A DNA stretch of 64,000 nt, taken from NCBI GenBank assembly GCA_021018815.1, contig JAITYX010000048.1, positions 3,723,501-3,787,500 of the forward strand, in the 5' to 3' direction. The translations under genes were made by a program, and so were the position numbers. Below the pieces are notes generated by a model. It was not told the origin of the DNA. It worked only from the letters and a program-made list of their open reading frames with translations, and did no database searches. Position 1 is the first letter of the stretch, and every line of letters begins with the position of its first letter. Positions 25,146-35,019 of the stretch are shown piece by piece. The DNA is from Talinum fruticosum (taxonomy: Eukaryota; Streptophyta; Magnoliopsida; Caryophyllales; Talinaceae).

Positions 25146-28100
25146 GTTTAATTTTAATAGCAAATATAATTTAGCAAAACGTATGGTTATACACTTAACC
25201 ATGTGGTAATGGAAATAGTAAAGAGATAAAGAGTTATTTATAAAAAAAAAAGGGGAAAGCAATGGCCAAAAGCATCAGGATATCAGTGGAAGGGGGTTTA
25301 TTTTGAAAAGCAGGTAATACATTCATCCTCAACCTCTCTCTCACCTCTCCTCCCTCACCTTTTCTCCCTATCACTACTGCCACCGCCGGCCTACCGCCAC
25401 CACCCAGCCGGCCGCCGGTGCCTCCACCACCACTTTGCTCCCGCCACCAAGTTCTCTCTCTCCTCCTGCCCCTGTCTTGCGCCAGCAGGGCAGAACAACC
25501 CTTGCTGTTGCTGCCGCTGCTCGGGCGGACCTGCCGCCTGTGCTGCTGCCACCGGCCATCGATCGCCGGCCTCTACCGCCGCCGCCGGCGCCTCTGGTCG
25601 CCACCCTATCACCTTCAATGCATTTGTCTCTCTCCTCTTCTCTCTGTTCTGCTCTGAACAGGGGCTGTTTCGCCCCTGCTGCTACTGCCGCCTCCGGACT
25701 GGGCTAGCGCCACCACCTTTGGCCGCCGTCTGGCGCCGGCCGACGCCGCTGACCAACGCCCGGAGCTGCCACCTCAGACACCGAACCACCACCACCAAAT
25801 TCCACTTTAAAACCCCTTTGAGGTATATCTTTAATTCTCCATTTCTAAGAAAATTTCTATTACGAATTTACGTTATAATTGAAGAATTAGACAAGTTAAT
25901 GTGAGTTGTAACTTGGTTGTGGTGGAATTGAAAGAATCTTGAGAGAAAATGAAATTGGATTTAGGGTTTAATGTGTGTGGATATGGAATTGGAAATTAAT
26001 TTGGGTTTATTTATAATTGTGAATGTGTTTGTTTTAACTCCTATATGAATATGAATGAATTGGTTGGTTGTGGAAGAATTAGAAGAAAGATATTGAGTAT
26101 AATTGGAATATGAACATGTATGTTGTTGTGAGTTGCTTTCAAGGACGTATAATTGGAGATTGATGGAAGATTGAATTTATTTGTGTATGTGTGCTAAACT
26201 TGGGCAAATTAATGTAATTGAATCTTAGTTTAGTTAAGCAAGAGTGAATCAATTTAAAATGTGGAAATTTGATGGAGTATGGAGGTATATTCATGTATGT
26301 GAACTAAGTGGAAATTGAGCTATGTTAAGTTTTGGATTGAAAATATGAAATAAATGTAAATTGGATAGGAAGTTGAAGGTTTTGTTGGATTTAACGGAGA
26401 TCTTGTTTGAAGTAAGTTGCGATGAAGTGAAAAATAAGGCCATAACTGCTTAGATTATAATGAAACACGAATGACTAAGTGAGGAATGATCTTAAAGAAG
26501 GTTTTTGATGTTATTGAAAGAGAGATTGGGATTGAAAAGAAATTCAGAATGTTGAATCAAGTTGAGAAGGGAGGAAGAATATATCTTTATAAAATTGTGA
26601 GAGTTTTAAGTTTAAACGAATTTTGAGCAACAAGTGAGAAATTAAAAGAAACCGAACGTAAGAGTTTACCAAAGAAAGAAAAAAGAAAAAGTAGTATGAC
26701 AATCCGAATAGAGACCTAACTTATCGAATCAAATTACTTTACGAAAGCGAAAAGCGACTGAAACAACATGTTCAAAGAAAAGAACGAAAAACGATATTTA
26801 AAGGAAAACGAACAACTATCTCGAGTGCGTTATCATCGCACTTTTCAAAATATTTAAATGTTAACATGTAAATATTGATGAGTTTCACTATTTTGTCTAC
26901 GACCCACTAAATCATTAATCGATTATTGGTACTACTCATAAAGAAATTAATCGTATGGAGCCATCCCCAGATAATTGGGATTTTTATGATTAAATTGCTT
27001 AACTGAAGCCTTAGCTATAAATATATATATGTATGAAGGTTCTTGTCTTGATAAAAAAATTGAAAAGTTCACGAGCACAAGGAAATAAGAATATTAACGA
27101 GATTGTAACTTGGTTTATATATTGGTTTGAAACTTGGTTTTGTGGTTGTAAATTAATATACTCCGCGTGTGACCGTTGAGTTGTATACTCATGTGGCTCG
27201 TTGAGTTTTATTGTGGATTTTTATGCGGGTTTTTAAGGCTTTTAGCCTAATGGTTATGCCATGTTTCAAACAAATTCGCCAAAATTTTTAGAAAATTGGA
27301 AAACCAAACCAACACCTTGAGTAGGAACTATATTTGGTTTACGAGATAAGAGGACATCCGGGCATACTAGATGGAACAAGAGGTACAATTAAGGTTAGGT
27401 TACATTAAACACGAGACTAGAGGTGATAGAAGCAAAAGATCAAACTTGAGTTTTATCACAAGAATGGGGAATTAAACTCATCAATTGTTATATACAAATT
27501 CAAACTATATCATCAATGACTTATTTCGGGAAATGTATGAATATCGAGATCAAAAGGAAGCGATATGGATAGGTACGCGAAAGGTAAAAGCTTGGTGATC
27601 GTAAATTCATACAAATATTGTTAAAAGACTAGTTGTCTACAAAAGTAGATTTGTTACGGAAATAGAAATCGAATTGAAATTGTGTTGCGAAACAATCGGT
27701 GAAGTATTCGTGCAGCTGAGGTACGTTATTGCCTTTACATTTATACTAAAAGTAAAAGTTTTGCAGATTAATAGTTGGTACTTACAATTCATTGCATTTA
27801 TAAATAAGTTTTCACAATCTATCATGATTTGGCCATGCAAAGGACCCATTAATCGTTATGACGATCCATGAATGAATGTGATTGTAATCGTAATCGTAAT
27901 TGTAATCGTAAATGGTTGATCCGGGGACGCTGGACAACGTTGCTCGCTAGCGAGCATTTAATCGTTCAATCGTTCAATTGTTCACGAGAATCGTTAATCG
28001 TTCAATTGTTCACGGAATCGTTAATCGTTAATCGTTAATCGTTCAATCGTTCACGTGAATCGTTAATCGTTTAATCGTTCAATTGTTCACGGAATCGTTA

Positions 28101-28726
28101 ACCGTTCAATTGTTCACGACCGATCGCCTTAGGGTTCAATGAACCGAGGAGTCGGATTCCATGATTGATTGTTTCACGAGCATGGGTCCTAAAAATGGAT
28201 AAATTGGAAAAGCAAATCGGCAATTAACAAGTTTGCAAACCGATTATGTAAGAAAAATGATTTAAGATATGCATGATTTAAGAGCACTTAAATTATAATT
28301 TTATTTTATAACGGTAACGCATCTTGAGCTTCTAACTCACACGTTTATTGTTTTATGTTTTAAAATTTTTAGGAAGTCAAGCACATGGCGGACTATTCAT
28401 AATCACACCTAAAGTTTACGAGAGGAAGAAAAAGATAAAGTCGGTCGGAGAAGTAATGTACGGTACTGTTCGTCTTGGCCCTATGCATGCTAGTCCCTCC
28501 CTTGGTCTCTTGGCTTATGATTCCTCTCCAGTGATCCTTGGCGCCTTGAAAATTTCATTTTACGTGAAGAAAATTTAGGTTGGATTGTTACATAAATTGT
28601 TTGAATAATTAATTTTCTCAAATGAATTTGCCTTGTTTTCATTCCGAAACGGCGGTGACGTCTCCTAATTTACAAGTCTTCCGTTGTTAATTACTTATTT
28701 ATGTGGTTATGTATTGGGGCGTTACA
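24828..28726. mobile_element. 3.9-kb LTR insertion (probable solo LTR, Ty3/gypsy-like) with TSD ATATG
   Basis: The insert begins TGTAAGACCCCAACTT and ends GGGGCGTTACA, so the ends are TG...CA with a short inverted repeat (TGTAA...CCCC). It is flanked on both sides by ATATG (24823-24827 and 28727-28731), a perfect 5-bp target duplication. No gag or pol coding sequence and no second LTR boundary are visible, so a long solo LTR is the simplest reading. TG...GGGGCGTTACA ends are common in plant gypsy chromovirus LTRs. It contains a (TA)n tract (25099-25142), a GC-rich leader-like block (25330-25770) and a minisatellite (27870-28115). The host transposase frame reads straight across when the insert plus one TSD copy is removed. 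Confidence 0.8.
27870..28115. repeat. ATCGTT / TTCAATTGTTCACG minisatellite
   Basis: Short words 'aatcgtt', 'tcaattgttcacg' and 'cgttaatcgtt' are repeated about fifteen times with small variations inside the LTR insertion, preceded by (gtaatc)n. It looks like slippage-driven expansion. No coding role is visible. Confidence 0.7.
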
Positions 28727-29339
28727 ATATGTCATATCCACAAGGCATCCCTAGAGAAAAGCCGAGTTGGTTCGTCGTAGTGGCAACAAAACCAAGGGCC
28801 GAGTTGATGACCAATATACTATTCCTCTTGCATTCCAAGAGGATAGTATGGTTACGATCGATCATATAATGGAAACTTTGTCGGACACTTTGGTTGATAA
28901 CACAATATTAGCAAAAGAATTAGTTAATGATGTTATTTTAAACCAACAAGATGGGATTGAGGATGTTAGTGAAAAAGAGGATGGTGAAGAAGATGATGAA
29001 GGTGAATGGGATGATGATAACATCACCGATGAGGAAGAAGAAGATCTCATATTCAATTATGACGAAGAGGATAGTGACGAAGACGATGATGATACTCGAT
29101 GATGATGATGATGGCTGGTTGATGATGTTCTTTTATATTATTTTATATTGAATCACTTTAATTTATGTTGTAATCAATTGAATTCTTACTAATGTATTGA
29201 AGGTGAAACAATTTAGATTGAGTAAAGCGTATTTTCTTAATAGAAGAATATTTATATCTAACGCTTACATCTTCACTAACATTTACTTTGTTAATGCTTA
29301 TTTGAAGATGCAACAATTTTATTTAATCTCTCTTTAACC

Positions 29340-30690
29340 GTTGGATGTTCACTAATGTTTATATGTTGTTTATGTTAGGAATTATGGAGTGAGGTAGAGG
29401 AAAGTCGAAAAAATCAACAACTCGGTGAAGAGCTAGAAACAACGTCAATACCGATGGTGAAGGTAATGATGTAAACACTTCTAGCCTCCCGAAAACCCTT
29501 CTTACCTTCAGTCTCCTGTAGGTGGAGCACTCTCTCCACACTCCCCTTAAAACCAAACTCCTATGAGTGAGTCATTCATCCCAAACCCTCCTTATTTCCA
29601 ACCTCCAAACATCTCCCACAACCCTCACATGCAAACTCCAATGGGTGGGTCATTCATCCCAAACCCTCCTTATTCTCAACATGCTCATATGTACTCAAAC
29701 CCGCCCATACGTACGCATATAATCAATATGGTACGACACTTATACCACGCATCAACATTGGTGCCGAATAAAGGCCACCACAAAGGCCTCCAAATGATGG
29801 GGCAACTAATGCGAGCAATGAGCATGCTAGTCTTGAATCAAGCAATGCTAGCGGCTAATTAAAGATTCGGATTGAGCCGGATGGTGAAGGGTAAGTGTGA
29901 TAATAAGTAATAAAATAAATTAAGCTTAATAGTAGAATATTATAACTAATTATTTTATATGTTTCTTGATTAGGTTCTTCCCCAACGATAAAGTTAAGGC
30001 ACGATTTCCCACATCTTTCAAAGTAAGTATGATGGAGCATGATCTACATGGGGTAAAGTTCCTCGATCACAACGTGATCTTTGGTTTTGAGTTCAAGGTC
30101 ATGACAAATCTTTAGTTTTTGAATTTGAGGTAACATAATGACTTATTGTGTATGTTTGAGCATTATATTATAATTTCATAACTTATAAACTACTTTTTAT
30201 TTATACGAAATTTTACACTTGGTCTCCAACCGATGAAGTCCAAATCGGAAGAAATTTTGAGAAGAAAGGAAGTGATCTATTGAAGGACTTCATGTTGAAA
30301 GCAAGGAAAACTAAGAAGAAGCCGAAATGGTTGAGTGACAACTCATTGGAGAGAGTTGTTAGAATACTTGGGAAACTATTGAGTACAAGATGTTTTGTGA
30401 ACAGGCTCGGAAAAACCGCAATGCTTGATCAAGGTGGGCTTGGTTCATTACTTCATACTTGTAGCTCAATCCCTATGACAAAGCATAAGCGGCGATTGAT
30501 ACATACCCCTTTAATGATTACGCATGCAACTACTAATATGTTCATATTAGCAAATTGAATGTCTACTAACTTTTTTGTATTTAGATGAAGGAGTTTAAAG
30601 GAGTTCTTCCTCTACCGACCCAACTATTTTCACGAACCCACAAGATCAAAAAGGACGAATGGGTTGACCGGAAATCTAAGGCCATTATGT
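29340..30690 (+). pseudogene. TNPA-like (Ptta/En/Spm family) second gene of the CACTA element
   Basis: The reading frame starts around 29385 (ME*GRGKSKKSTTR), passes through a Pro/Asn-rich stretch (29563-29700, PNPPYFQPPNIS), then RFFPNDKVKARFPTSF near 29973. It continues with YTWSPTDEVQIGRNFEKKGS, KKPKWLSDNSLERVV and GSLLHTCSSIPMTKHKRR, and ends around 30650 with KKDEWVDRKSKAI. The W...F.KKGS...K.PKW.....W and GS..H..GS.....HK pattern is characteristic of the plant Ptta/En/Spm transposase family. Several stops and frame changes show it is dead. In En/Spm the homologous product binds the subterminal repeats. Confidence 0.7.
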
Positions 30691-31129
30691 GAGTTAGCTT
30701 ATATATGCATTTTTCAAAATTTTCAATATATGGTCTTCTTTGACAACTCGTGATGGCTACATGCCGCAAAAATTTATATATTATTCGAAAAAGTTATGAT
30801 CGGAACAACGAGAAGAGGAAGAGGAAGAGAAAGAGTGAGGATCCTGAACTTGATATGATCGGAACTTTTGTGCATTGGTGAACATTTTGCGAACTTTTGG
30901 ATAATGTATTTATGGTTGTTTGTGAACTTTTGTATGGTTGTTTTTGTGAACTTGTAAATTGGTTGTAAATGTATTTGGATTGTTTATGATTGTCAAATGT
31001 ATGTTGGATTTGTATATCCAACTTGGAGAACTACTTTATGGCATATGTAAATGTCAAATGTAATAATCACATATGTGAATGTTGGATTTGTATAACATTT
31101 TTGTACTAGGTTAACGAAAAATTAGAAAA

Positions 31130-31459
31130 AGATATTGTCGAATTCTGCCAACACGACGACGGAACAACGACGGATTAGCGGCGGATTAGCTACGAGGACA
31201 ACGACGGAACAGGGACGGAAATCAGCGACGGAATTCCTGGATATTCCGTCGCTAATTTCGATGACGGAATATGTATTTCGTCAGCTGATCTTGAACAACT
31301 ACGGAATGGTTTTCCGTCGCTAATTAGCGATAGATTCAGAAATTTCCGTCGCTAAATTTTAGCGACTGGTATATAGCGACGGATTATTTCCGTCGCTAAT
31401 TTCAAAATTCGTTGCTATTGCATATATTTGCATTGCTATTCGTCGATTTTCTAATAGTG
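31130..31459. repeat. CACTA right subterminal repeats and terminus
   Basis: Multiple acgacggaa, tagcgacgga and ttccgtcgctaatt motifs lie in both orientations between 31140 and 31400, mirroring the left end. The terminus reads ttttctaatagtg. Confidence 0.8.
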
Positions 31460-31462
31460 AAA

Positions 31463-31911
31463 ATGAGTGCGAGTATTGTGATTACGACATGTGTCGATAC
31501 GATATGGCACAAAACAATGAATTGGCACAATGTGTTTGGTGGATTTAAATAAATAATACATATACTATTAAATAAATCTATATTTATTATACCCTAATAA
31601 ATTATTTTATTTAATTTCTTATTCATTATCAGAAACTATAGTAATGGTTTTTTTATATGACTTTAGGATTTTATAGTTGATAGGTTTTATTATATATTAC
31701 ATTTCCACAAAAAATAGTTGTAAGATTTTTTAAAAACTTAGAAAAATCATTAAAATTATAGGTAATTTTGTATTAGTATTTTTTAAGATATATATGTGCA
31801 TATCTTATATGTGTGATCTTAATAATATAAACACAAAAATATTAAAAATTTGAATTGAGAACTTTATAAATATATATTGAAAATAAGGTTTTTGTTACTA
31901 TAATTTATATA

Positions 31912-31951
<40 letters not shown>

Positions 31952-32384
31952 AAGACCTTATGATAGTCATTGATTTTTCCCCAATAACCGAATACTTTTG
32001 TCTCCAAAGAGTAACTCTTCTCAAAATCTCAAAAAAGGTGGATTCCAACTCGGCATCTGTTTTGAGATTTTGAGAAGGGCCTCAATTGGTAGAAAAAACC
32101 CGCAACCCCTTGGGGTTATCCCGCACTTGGAGGAAGAAGTAGAAAAAGGAATAAATATAGTGATAATTTAATTATTCGTCGATGTAGTAAATAGGAAAAA
32201 AATAGAGGAGAGTTCTTATGGGAACCACAAGAAAAATGAGAACTACCCTTATCACGACAATTTTTTTATCTCAACTGTCCAAATTTGATCCATAAGCTCT
32301 AATGTGGGCGGGTGTTAAAAGTATGGTCACGTGACTTTTAATGAGTCGAGGCAAAAAAAAGTCATGTAAACATATTAGGGGTCA
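31463..32384. other. AT-rich intergenic with (TA)n at 31915-31949
   Basis: No gene is seen. A (TA)n microsatellite of about 35 bp lies at 31915-31949. Around 32035-32145 there is a short GC-richer patch with an inverted word (acccct/aggggt) of unknown meaning. Confidence 0.45.
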
Positions 32385-32394
32385 TTGAAAATCA

Positions 32395-32745
32395 ACATCA
32401 TTTGTTCTCCCCCTTACCCCAATTTCTACTCCCTCTCATCCCGATTTCTAGCGTCCGTATATCTCTCTCTCGCAATTTTCGGCTCGCCGGCCACCTCACC
32501 GACCACCACACCACCACCACCACTAGAACCCAATCGCCGGCTACCACTGCCTTTCCAACCCTCCTCCATTTCGCTAGCTGCCTTTTTCTCTATCTCTCTC
32601 CCACTACCTTGCTCGCTGCTATTCGCCGACCACTACCTCGCTTGCTGCCCATTTCTACTCCCCAACCGGCACCTCATCGGCCACCGGGACTAGACCACCA
32701 GCGAGACACCCGAACCGTGGAACCCAAATCAAATCTAGGGTTTGT
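32395..32745 (+). other. GC-rich leader-like block
   Basis: A pyrimidine- and GC-rich island (ctctctc, cgccgg, ccaccacca words) ends in 'ctagggtttgtt' and changes abruptly to T-rich intron-like DNA. The composition resembles an untranslated first exon. The proline/leucine-rich frames across it carry no known domain. It could be the leader of the dead hAT gene at 35 kb or of another lost gene; nothing proves either. Confidence 0.3.
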
Positions 32746-33260
32746 TATCTTGTCTATATTTAATTTCTATTTAATTTTTGTTGAAATTTCTGTTTTGGAA
32801 TTAGAATCTCAATTTTTTAATTTTTCACTTTCTCAATAATTGATCCATTGCGGTGATTATTTATTGCCCAACCGTAAAATTGTTCTTGGATTTCTGTTTG
32901 ATGTATATCTATTCTTGGATTTGGGGTGGGAATTGATACATTTGGTATTTTCAAGTGGTTATTACTGTATCTTATATTATGCGAGTATTTTCTATGATTT
33001 CTTCTTTTTGTTCTCTTATTGTTCTATTGTTATTCTTTCCCTGTTATGAAAATTTTGACATTGGAGCTACTACTTTACTGAGCAGTAATTGTTGATGTGG
33101 TTGCATTGCTATTAAGTTTATTTGTATGATTATATTTGAGACAGATCTTGAAACACGAAGTTATTGTCTTGGATGATGCTTTTGACTGGTTTCCGGCTTT
33201 TGTATGCGGTCTCTAGTTGCATTGCCATTAAGTTTTCCTCTGCTTGTGTTGTCTGTCTTG

Positions 33261-33403
33261 TTGATATTGTCTTAGTGTAATTTAAATATGATCGTTGAAT
33301 TGTGTCAAATTGCATTTAATTATTGGAATTGAAATAGTGAGATTTACATAGTCCATTAGTTCAATTGGTAGAGCATTTGTGTTCTTACACAAAACATGGG
33401 CTT
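33261..33403 (+). repeat. Left arm of inverted repeat, tRNA-Lys-like core
   Basis: This arm matches the reverse complement of 33970-34130 at roughly 85-90% by eye. It starts 'ttgatattgtcttagtgtaa' and includes 'gagatttacatagtccatta'. Its last part (33350-33403) is a tRNA-like sequence whose T-arm is deleted, leaving acceptor, D-arm and anticodon-arm similarity. Confidence 0.65.
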
Positions 33404-33649
33404 AGTTTCAAGATATGAACATTGAAGTGTTCATTGATGAGGAATGTTCACGATAAACATTCTCTCTAAATTATAATTCAAGATATGAACGTTGTTCCTA
33501 ATTGAATTTAATTAGGGTGTGATCAAATCCTTGCACTCTATACTATAAGAACTACTTGTCCTATGGTAAAAAAACTTATTGTAGTTTGTAAAAAGTATAT
33601 TTCTTTGGGTTTAAACCTTTGGTAAAACAGAATAATATTCTCAATGCAG

Positions 33650-33828
33650 ATTCTTTTCTTAGCTGTAGGTTGCATCAAACTCATGATGAAGCTCAAAATA
33701 CTTCAAATTTGCAACTAAAGGATATGGATAAACATGATTATGCTTCTCGTTATAACAATGAACCAACTTTCTATCATATAGCAGCTCGGACTAGCAACAA
33801 CAACATGGCTAGTGTGATTTCTATTGAA
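33650..33828 (+). other. Exon-like segment between the tRNA-like inverted arms
   Basis: A strong acceptor (ctcaatgcag) and a donor (gaagtaagg) bound 179 nt. The open frame has a hydrophilic, protein-like composition (DSFLSCRLHQTHDEAQ, DKHDYASRYNNEPTFYHI). I do not recognise the family. It lies in the loop of the inverted repeat. Confidence 0.3.
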
Positions 33829-33969
33829 GTAAGGTGTAGCAAGTAGAGGGACTTTTCTAGGAGACCCATGATAACACAAAGTTCCAATGTTTTGAGTTGA
33901 GTTTCGAGTTGAAGCCACAAAGTTCCAATGCATTTCACACTCTAGTGCAAGGTTTTGACTCATTCTTTG

Positions 33970-34042
33970 TAGCCCATATGAGATTTGAACCCACACATTT
34001 TGTGTAAGAACACAAATGCTCTACCAATTAAGCTAATGGACT
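33970..34042 (-). pseudogene. tRNA-Lys(CTT)-derived sequence
   Basis: Read on the minus strand, 73 nt fold as a tRNA. The acceptor AGTCCAT pairs with ATGGGCT. The D-arm is GCTT-AATTGGTA-GAGC. The T-arm is GTGGG-TTCAAAT-CTCAT, with a discriminator A. The anticodon arm TTTGTG-TTCTTA-CACAAA is one base longer than normal, with a 6-base loop around CTT. Box A and box B words are close to the pol III consensus. It aligns best with plant tRNA-Lys(CTT). It is either a tRNA pseudogene or the head of a SINE. Confidence 0.55.
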
Positions 34043-34130
34043 ATGTAAATCTCACTGTTTCAATTCCAATAATCAAACACAAATTGACACAATCCAACGA
34101 TCATATTAAGTTACACTAAGACAATACCAA
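33970..34130 (-). repeat. Right arm of inverted repeat
   Basis: Reverse-complement partner of 33261-33403. It keeps the whole tRNA-like part plus the same 90-bp upstream flank, so the duplicated unit is larger than the tRNA-like core alone. Confidence 0.65.
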
Positions 34131-35019
34131 CATGACACGGAATTCAAATTCCAACAAAATGAGCAAACCTATACTCGATCTAACAAATGCTTAAAAATGC
34201 TTATTATATTTTTATATTGGTTTCCATATGAACCCTCCTATATGCCCGTCATATAATCAAATAAAGCCTAGGTGTCCATGGCCATGACGGGGAAGGGGAT
34301 GGGCCTTAGGGAGGAGAGTGAAGGCGAGATAGTCAAATAGGAGGGAGAAGACAAATGATTTTACTTTTCAGTAGTATGGGAATAGATATGAAGGAAAATA
34401 TTAAAGAGTATTTTGGAAGATTATTTAATATAGTAATTAATTTTTGATTAAAAATATAGTAATTTATTTACTAATATTAGAATTGTAATTACTTGTATAA
34501 AATCAACTAGTGTAAATTATATTATTTTTTGTCGTCGGTGTGTACGTTGTCTTTCTTACGCTTGGCTGCTGATTTGCACATTTTCCACTCAATTAAGAGA
34601 ATGTTTTCCTTTTTATATTTTTCTTGGGAAAGTCATTAATTTGCATTGAATTTCATCACAATAGGAAAAGAATCTCCTAGGACAGCAGACAATTTAAATA
34701 GAAAAAATTCTCAACTTCCTTTTATGATTGTTTGCCTTGTGGAACCAATCCGAGCCGCTTTCGTAGAAGAGCGATGCGAGACATGGGGGTCGAGCATTCA
34801 ATGATGACGAGCCTTGTTTGTTTTGGTTGTTTTGATCTTGTGAATACATCGAGCCTAGGTTTTCAGCCATATGCCTGTTGTTATTTCCTCCTCCTTCCTT
34901 CAGCCCGAACCATCTTCATGTTTGATTAACTTGCATGCTTTCTTTGTATGTACGTGGGAACATTAATTTGTTATTTGTCACTTGAGTTAAATTTGATTGT
35001 TGATGATAATTACAGATCA
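34131..35019. other. Intergenic or 5' region of the hAT gene
   Basis: No confident coding sequence. A leader-like stretch at 34730-34930 and an acceptor (gataattacag) at 35009-35016, just before the transposase ATG, suggest that part is untranslated leader and intron of the hAT gene. Confidence 0.35.

Larger units (their letters stand above)
23540..29102 (+). pseudogene. TNP2-like CACTA transposase, internally deleted and split by an LTR
   Basis: The N-terminal transposase-associated domain is recognisable: WMYRRLLRGRVGYRQEFLDE, then in the +1 frame CRKCKNRKYKDPDEVKLHLY and GFLPNYWYWTSHGE, with the paired cysteines of that domain. The central catalytic TNP2 core is missing: only about 100 bp separate the N-terminal part (to about 24150) from C-terminal sequence (FENQKRAMYANVSD, 24220). 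The C-terminal domain (NGILFHTEARNEGR, VENNYYGILP) continues through a TAG in FRCD*FDPSHS. It reaches the LTR insertion at 24828 and resumes at 28732 with SYPQGIPREKPSWFVV. It ends in an acidic tail (DEEEEDLIFNYDEEDSDEDD). Frameshifts, a stop, the core deletion and the insertion make it inactive. Confidence 0.85.
22224..31459 (+). mobile_element. CACTA (En/Spm) DNA transposon, 9.2 kb, defective
   Basis: The element starts with CACTACTACAAAATTG and ends with ttttctaatagtg, whose complement is CACTATTAGAAAA, so the termini are imperfect inverted repeats beginning CACTA. It is flanked by a 3-bp direct repeat AAA (22221-22223 and 31460-31462), the target-site size of this superfamily. Both ends carry many copies of a GCGACGGAA / TTCCGTCGC motif in both orientations, the usual subterminal transposase-binding repeats. 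Inside are remains of a TNP2-type and a TNPA-type gene, both on the plus strand. A 3.9-kb LTR insertion at 24828-28726 splits the first gene. Without the LTR the element would be about 5.3 kb. Confidence 0.92.

Noticed and set aside
25374..25707. Ala/Pro/Gly-rich frames on both strands in the LTR insertion
   Set aside because: GC-rich DNA lacks stops on both strands; frames overlap each other and match no domain.
24828..28726. A complete retrotransposon with two LTRs
   Set aside because: Only one copy each of the TGTAAGACCCC and GGGGCGTTACA boundaries and no gag/pol were found; a solo LTR is simpler.
28862..29151. Ser-rich minus-strand and Met/Lys-rich plus-strand frames
   Set aside because: Shadows of the acidic tail of the TNP2-like gene.
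34251..34345. Left terminus of the hAT element ('ggggaaggggatggg')
   Set aside because: Does not match the complement of the right end in order, and no 8-bp duplication is shared.
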